From Listeria monocytogenes (GTDB lineage: Bacteria; Bacillota; Bacilli; Lactobacillales; Listeriaceae), in contig NZ_LT906436.1 of NCBI RefSeq assembly GCF_900187225.1, forward strand, positions 2,729,501-2,793,500: 64,000 nt of DNA. Direction: 5' to 3'. Shown one piece after another: positions 60,203 to 64,000 of this stretch; the stretch's first letter is position 1, and each line of letters starts with the position of its first letter. Both the position numbers and the translations under genes were made by a program. The notes below the pieces were generated by a model. The model was not told the origin of the DNA and ran no database searches. It saw nothing but the letters and a program-made list of their open reading frames with translations.

Positions 60203-62119
60203 TTATAACGTTTGTAGCACACGCATAAATTCTTCAAAACTTGTCACACGTTTTAGCTCTCCCATTGCTTTTGGACTTTCTACTAAATTGCTAATAAGCT
60301 CATACACCGTCGCAAGCTGCTGTTGTTGCTTGTTTTTTACCGCTAACATGAAAATTACTTGCGCCTGATCTTCCTCATTCCATTTTACCCCTCCGCCAAC
60401 ACAAATACATACTCCAATAGCTGTTTCCTGGACGTTTGCCTCAATTGGGTGCGGTGCCGCAAGTCCATTACCTAAATAAGTCGGTACAATTTCTTCGCGC
60501 TCAAAAAGTGACGGTAAATAGTCCTCGCCAACAATATTATTTTCCAGCAAAAGACTCGCTAAATTTACGAGAACTTGCTCTTTATCCTTTTTATCACTAA
60601 TTAAGAATAACGATTCCTTAAAAACCTTGTCCACTTCAAATTGGTTCTTCGTCTCATCTTGCTTCATCAAAGCAGTAATATTACGAATATCCGCCTTTGT
60701 CAAAAATGGTGACACTTGAATAAATGGGTGCAATTTCATTCGCAGTGGTACTGTAGAGATAACAAAATCACACATCGTTCCACTCTGCTCATATTCTTTA
60801 AATGAGTACACTCCGACTATTTCAAGCGTATTCTCAAACTCTTTTCGTACTTTAGATTCCAAAAGTTGTGACGTCCCTAAACCAGAAGCGCAAACAATTA
60901 ACACTTTTTGCTTCTCAGACTCTATTTCTTTATCTAAACCATATAAAAAGTGAATAGCCAAATACCCTACTTCCGCTTCGTCCACATTTGTTTTTAACTC
61001 CTGCTCAAGGACTTCTTTAGCAACCAACCCTAATTCAAAAGCTAGTGGATAATTAGCTTTTAGATTTTTTAAATACGGGTTTTGTATATTCATATTAAAT
61101 TTAATTCTGTTAATAGCTGGCTTTAAATGCAATGCGATATTTGAAATCATTTTCTGATCCTGCTTAAAATCATAACCATACAGCTCTTTAATCTTCGCTA
61201 ACATCTTATCCACGATGATATATTCTCGGTAATTATTAAAGTCACTTTTTCTGTTTTTCGAACTAAGGTGTAGCAGCAGATAGGCAGTCTCACTTTCCGG
61301 GAAACGAATTCCTTCTGAAAGATCTATTTCTTTTATAATACCTTGAGCCGCCCTTAGTTCCGGCATACTAAATTCAATATCCTCCAAATCTGTTGCAGGT
61401 ACATAACAATTATCTTTTACACGACATACAGCAATTGCGATATGAATAATCAAATTTTTAACTGAAATGTCCGTCATGTGAATATTATATTTCGCTATAT
61501 TAGAAACGACAATCTGCTCCATCATTTCCAAATTAACTTCTCCAAAAAAATTTATTTCCGTTTCTGTAATAAGCGGGCTTGTAGATTCCACTAACAAATA
61601 CCTTGAAAAGCAAAATCGGATAGCAAGTTCTGCGCCAGTAATTCTAATTCCATAGCCAGCTCGTTTTTCCACTTTCAACTCATTTTCTTTGAGTTTTCGT
61701 TTCACTTCTAAAATATCCAAGTTTATCGTAGACTTACTAACAAAAAGCTCTTCTGACAACGTCTCCAGCTTTACATAGTCATTTTTAAGTAATAAATATC
61801 GAATAATATAATCTGCTCTATCCTCTGCAAACATCGGCACGATATTCATATTAGCTCTTCCCACCGAATCATCCAAAAGAGCTTCACGCAGCGCTTTTTC
61901 ATCACCAATGACCAGACGATATCCTACACCAGGAAGTGATTCGATTCTGTTTCCGCCTATCGTCAGTATTTGATTAATTACTTTAATATCATTTCTAATT
62001 GTCCGAGGGTTAACAGCTAAAGCTTCCCCTAATTCTCCACCACTAATAAACTCCATCTTTAAATAAAGCATATGAACTATTTGTTTCCATCTAGGTAATG
62101 ATAATTTTGAAGCACTCAC
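60203..62119 (-). CDS. PRD-containing transcriptional activator (BglG/MtlR type, HTH-PRD2-EIIB-EIIA)
   Basis: 638 aa from GTG 62119. Domains in order: two N-terminal HTH units (about 5-170, SGGELGEALAVNPRTIRNDIK and LSEELFVSKSTINLDI), PRD1 and PRD2 (about 180-395), an EIIB-Gat-like domain (VLIVCASGLGTSQLLE), and an EIIA-2 domain with histidine in GNGLAAPHPIEANV. Acts as a DNA-binding activator controlled by PTS phosphorylation and presumably drives the IIC-IIB-GH3-IIA genes 150 bases downstream. Corresponds to lmo2784 from memory. Confidence 0.92.
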   Translation of the reverse strand: MSASKLSLPRWKQIVHMLYLKMEFISGGELGEALAVNPRTIRNDIKVINQILTIGGNRIESLPGVGYRLVIGDEKALREALLDDSVGRANMNIVPMFAEDRADYIIRYLLLKNDYVKLETLSEELFVSKSTINLDILEVKRKLKENELKVEKRAGYGIRITGAELAIRFCFSRYLLVESTSPLITETEINFFGEVNLEMMEQIVVSNIAKYNIHMTDISVKNLIIHIAIAVCRVKDNCYVPATDLEDIEFSMPELRAAQGIIKEIDLSEGIRFPESETAYLLLHLSSKNRKSDFNNYREYIIVDKMLAKIKELYGYDFKQDQKMISNIALHLKPAINRIKFNMNIQNPYLKNLKANYPLAFELGLVAKEVLEQELKTNVDEAEVGYLAIHFLYGLDKEIESEKQKVLIVCASGLGTSQLLESKVRKEFENTLEIVGVYSFKEYEQSGTMCDFVISTVPLRMKLHPFIQVSPFLTKADIRNITALMKQDETKNQFEVDKVFKESLFLISDKKDKEQVLVNLASLLLENNIVGEDYLPSLFEREEIVPTYLGNGLAAPHPIEANVQETAIGVCICVGGGVKWNEEDQAQVIFMLAVKNKQQQQLATVYELISNLVESPKAMGELKRVTSFEEFMRVLQTL

Positions 62120-62274
62120 GCAGCTCCACTCCTCACGACAATTAATTTAAGCTATTTCATCTTGATTATAAGCCTATCACCTGATAACGACAAGTCTTCC
62201 AGAAATAGTAGCAAGTATTTCGATAAAAAGCAATATCGTTAAAAATGCCTTTACTCCAACCTTCTAGCCCAAAA

Positions 62275-62290
62275 AGTTTCACGTGAAACA
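62275..62290. other. parS-like site (one mismatch)
   Basis: AGTTTCACGTGAAACA, same variant as at 12969, intergenic next to the kat terminator. Confidence 0.7.
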
Positions 62291-62296
62291 TAAAAA

Positions 62297-62325
62297 AGCG
62301 AAAACCCTAAAAAGGATTTTCGCTT
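62297..62325 (-). terminator. kat terminator
   Basis: AAGCGAAAACCCT and AGGATTTTCGCTT pair; T-run on the minus strand. Confidence 0.8.
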
Positions 62326-62329
62326 TCAC

Positions 62330-63796
62330 TTATTTTAAATCAGTTACATGTTCTTCAAGATTAATACCAGTTCCCGCAGCCACTCGACTAGCGAATTCCG
62401 GATCTACTTGATAGAAATTACGTAAGTTGCGGATTTTAATATCCTCACGTACTTGTGACCAATCATCGACAATGTTTTTCACGAGTGCAGCACGTTCTGC
62501 ATCTGAATAACGATCCCATACTTCTTTTGCATGGCCAAAGTTATTTGGTTTTTCAGCAATCAGGCGCCCAGAAATATCACCACGGATTTCTTGCTCTGGT
62601 TCGATAAACGCTGGATTTTCTTTTGGTTCCGTATCATAACTATTTGGCTCATAATTAATCGAACTTGTTTGTTGTTTAAACGGCATATGACCGTCACGTT
62701 GGTTGTTCGCGACAGGCGCTTTCGGGCTGTTAATTGGGAGTTGTAAGTAGTTCGGCCCTACACGATGTCTTTGCGTATCTGAGTAAGAGAATAAACGACC
62801 TTGCAACAAACGGTCTTCAGAAGGAAGCATCCCACGTACAAGTACCCCAGGATTAAAACCAACCGATTCTGTCTCCGCAAAAATATTATCTGGGTTGCGG
62901 TCAAGCGTCATTGTTCCTACGTGTTCATAAGGGAATACATCTTCAAACCAATCTTTTGTAGCATCTAATGGATTGAAATCAAAGCTATCTAAGTCTTTCG
63001 GATCCAACACTTGCACATATAAATCCCATTCAGGATAGTCTCCATTTTCAATTGCTTCGTACAAATCACGACTTGCATGGTTAAATTCTTTTGCTTGAAT
63101 TTGAGAAGCTTGCTCCGTCGAAAGGTTCACTATTCCTGCTTTTGGAACCCAGCGCAATTTTACATAAACTGTTTTGCCTTCTTCGTTAATCCATTTGAAC
63201 GCATGAACACTAGAGCCCCGGATTTCGCGGTAAGAAGCCGGCGTTCCTTCATCACTGAATAAGTACATAATCATCGTCGTAGCTTCCGGTGTAAGGCTAA
63301 AGAAATCCCAGTAACGATTGCCATCTTGAATATTTGTGCGCGGGTCAGGCTTCAAGGAATGAATAACATCTGGAAACTTAATCGCATCACGAATGAAGAA
63401 TACTGGCAAATTATTTCCGACAAAGTCATAATTTCCCTCTTCCGTATAAAACTTAACGGAGAAACCGCGTGGATCACGTAATGTTTCTGGAGAATGTTGC
63501 CCATGAATTACTGTTGAAAAACGAGCAAAAACCTCAGTTTCCGTTCCTTCTTCTTGCAAAAATTTAGCCATTGTATATTTTTTCATGCTTTTTTTAGTAA
63601 CAAATTTCCCGTGCGCACCAGCACCACGAGCATGTACAACCCTCTCAGGAACTCGTTCTCTATCAAAATGCGCCAATTTCTCAATAAGCACATAATCTTC
63701 TATCAAAGTAGGTCCTTTACGTCCCGCTGTCATTGAATTTTGGTTATCACCAACTGGCACACCTTGATTCGTCGTTAAATTTTTTCTATCTGTCAT
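62330..63796 (-). CDS. kat: Catalase (monofunctional, haem)
   Basis: 488 aa from the ATG at 63796 (GGAGG nine bases upstream). Small-subunit clade haem catalase: catalytic His55 in RVVHARGAGAHG, Asn in FVGNNLPVFF, and the haem-ligand tyrosine in LFSYSDTQRHR. Converts hydrogen peroxide to water and oxygen in the cytoplasm. A PerR-like box lies upstream, matching the known peroxide regulation of Listeria kat. Corresponds to lmo2785 from memory. Confidence 0.97.
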   Translation of the reverse strand: MTDRKNLTTNQGVPVGDNQNSMTAGRKGPTLIEDYVLIEKLAHFDRERVPERVVHARGAGAHGKFVTKKSMKKYTMAKFLQEEGTETEVFARFSTVIHGQHSPETLRDPRGFSVKFYTEEGNYDFVGNNLPVFFIRDAIKFPDVIHSLKPDPRTNIQDGNRYWDFFSLTPEATTMIMYLFSDEGTPASYREIRGSSVHAFKWINEEGKTVYVKLRWVPKAGIVNLSTEQASQIQAKEFNHASRDLYEAIENGDYPEWDLYVQVLDPKDLDSFDFNPLDATKDWFEDVFPYEHVGTMTLDRNPDNIFAETESVGFNPGVLVRGMLPSEDRLLQGRLFSYSDTQRHRVGPNYLQLPINSPKAPVANNQRDGHMPFKQQTSSINYEPNSYDTEPKENPAFIEPEQEIRGDISGRLIAEKPNNFGHAKEVWDRYSDAERAALVKNIVDDWSQVREDIKIRNLRNFYQVDPEFASRVAAGTGINLEEHVTDLK

Positions 63797-63834
63797 ATGT
63801 ATATACCTCCATAACAATTCTATATCATTTTTAT

Positions 63835-63849
63835 TTATAATAATTATTA
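63835..63849. promoter_or_regulatory. PerR-like box upstream of kat
   Basis: TTATAATAATTATTA matches TTATAATNATTATAA at 14 of 15 positions and lies 39 bp before the kat start. Confidence 0.75.
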
Positions 63850-63906
63850 AATGATACTATTTATATTTTAAAGAAGGGAGAGACAAACTTCAACTAAAAG
63901 GCTTAT

Positions 63907-63937
63907 AAAAAGCAATCTCTTAGGAGAGATTGCTTTT
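63907..63937. terminator. Terminator hairpin at window end
   Basis: AAAAGCAATCTCT and AGAGATTGCTTTT form a near-perfect stem with T on both strands. It probably ends the gene beyond the window (bvrC in EGD-e, from memory). Confidence 0.8.
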
Positions 63938-64000
63938 TATCATTTAAAGAACATGTATATATAAATCTTCACTAACTTGCGTGAGATTAATGTTATTTAC

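Noticed and set aside
61290-61310. Noc box (CTTTCCGGGAAAC)
   Set aside because: One base short of the 14-bp palindrome and inside coding sequence.

Overview
The window is low-GC Firmicute chromosome. Protein sequences and gene order match Listeria, very probably L. monocytogenes or a close sister: from memory the order follows the lmo2733 to lmo2785 (kat) stretch of strain EGD-e. It contains no rRNA, tRNA, insertion sequence, prophage or CRISPR array. Ten copies of the ParB site parS (six exact, four with one mismatch) and three Noc-box-like sites place it in the origin-proximal part of the chromosome.

Layout. 1-7068 (+): a catabolic operon with the 3' part of a fructose-family PTS EIIBC, a GH38 alpha-mannosidase, a GH13_18 glycosyl phosphorylase and a glycerate kinase, followed by a convergent LacI regulator. 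Together these look like a pathway for mannosylglycerate and/or glucosylglycerate. 8096-13677 (-): CNNM/CBS membrane protein, sirtuin, two small proteins, MFS exporter, transaldolase and a Crp/Fnr regulator. 14007-20501: an ABC half-transporter, serS with a serine T-box leader, a probable sigma-B stress protein, and the folate-branch genes pabA and pabBC. 20662-24658 (+): a heterodimeric ABC exporter under a promoter covered by a 10-bp inverted repeat, then a small membrane protein. 24699-36051 (-): dacA, an X-Pro-peptidase-like hydrolase, topB-recQ, guaB, a macrodomain protein and an ABC-F ATPase. 36115-36390 (-): a self-contained transcription unit of about 240 nt, probably the RliI small RNA, with an intact 36-codon ORF. 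36568-40953 (+): a cellobiose-type operon (GH1, IIB, IIC, ROK kinase, IIA) facing a convergent RpiR regulator. 41827-44604 (-): a DUF1129 protein and a two-gene ABC transporter. 44774-47104 (+): gshF, the bifunctional glutathione synthetase. 47142-51372 (-): a second beta-glucoside locus (antiterminator, EIIBCA, GH1) with two RAT/terminator switches. 51385-52340: a degraded-looking interval with short ORFs and remnants. 52340-53626 (+): a 23-codon leader ORF and a Bcr/CflA-type exporter. 53786-55674 (-): a membrane protein and ychF. 55826-62119 (-): a third beta-glucoside locus (PRD activator, IIC, IIB, GH3, IIA). 62330-63796 (-): catalase with a PerR-like box.

Two themes stand out. Carbohydrate scavenging occupies four PTS loci, each with its own hydrolase and regulator, and several cre sites suggest CcpA control. 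The second is dense chromosome-organising sites, mostly intergenic beside terminators, a few inside genes. The most novel-looking items are the possible peptide from the RliI unit, the leader ORF before the exporter at 52436, the compatible-solute operon, the TTGTGAA boxes shared by two promoters, and the remnants at 51550-52212. Locus names quoted from EGD-e are from memory; no database search was run.
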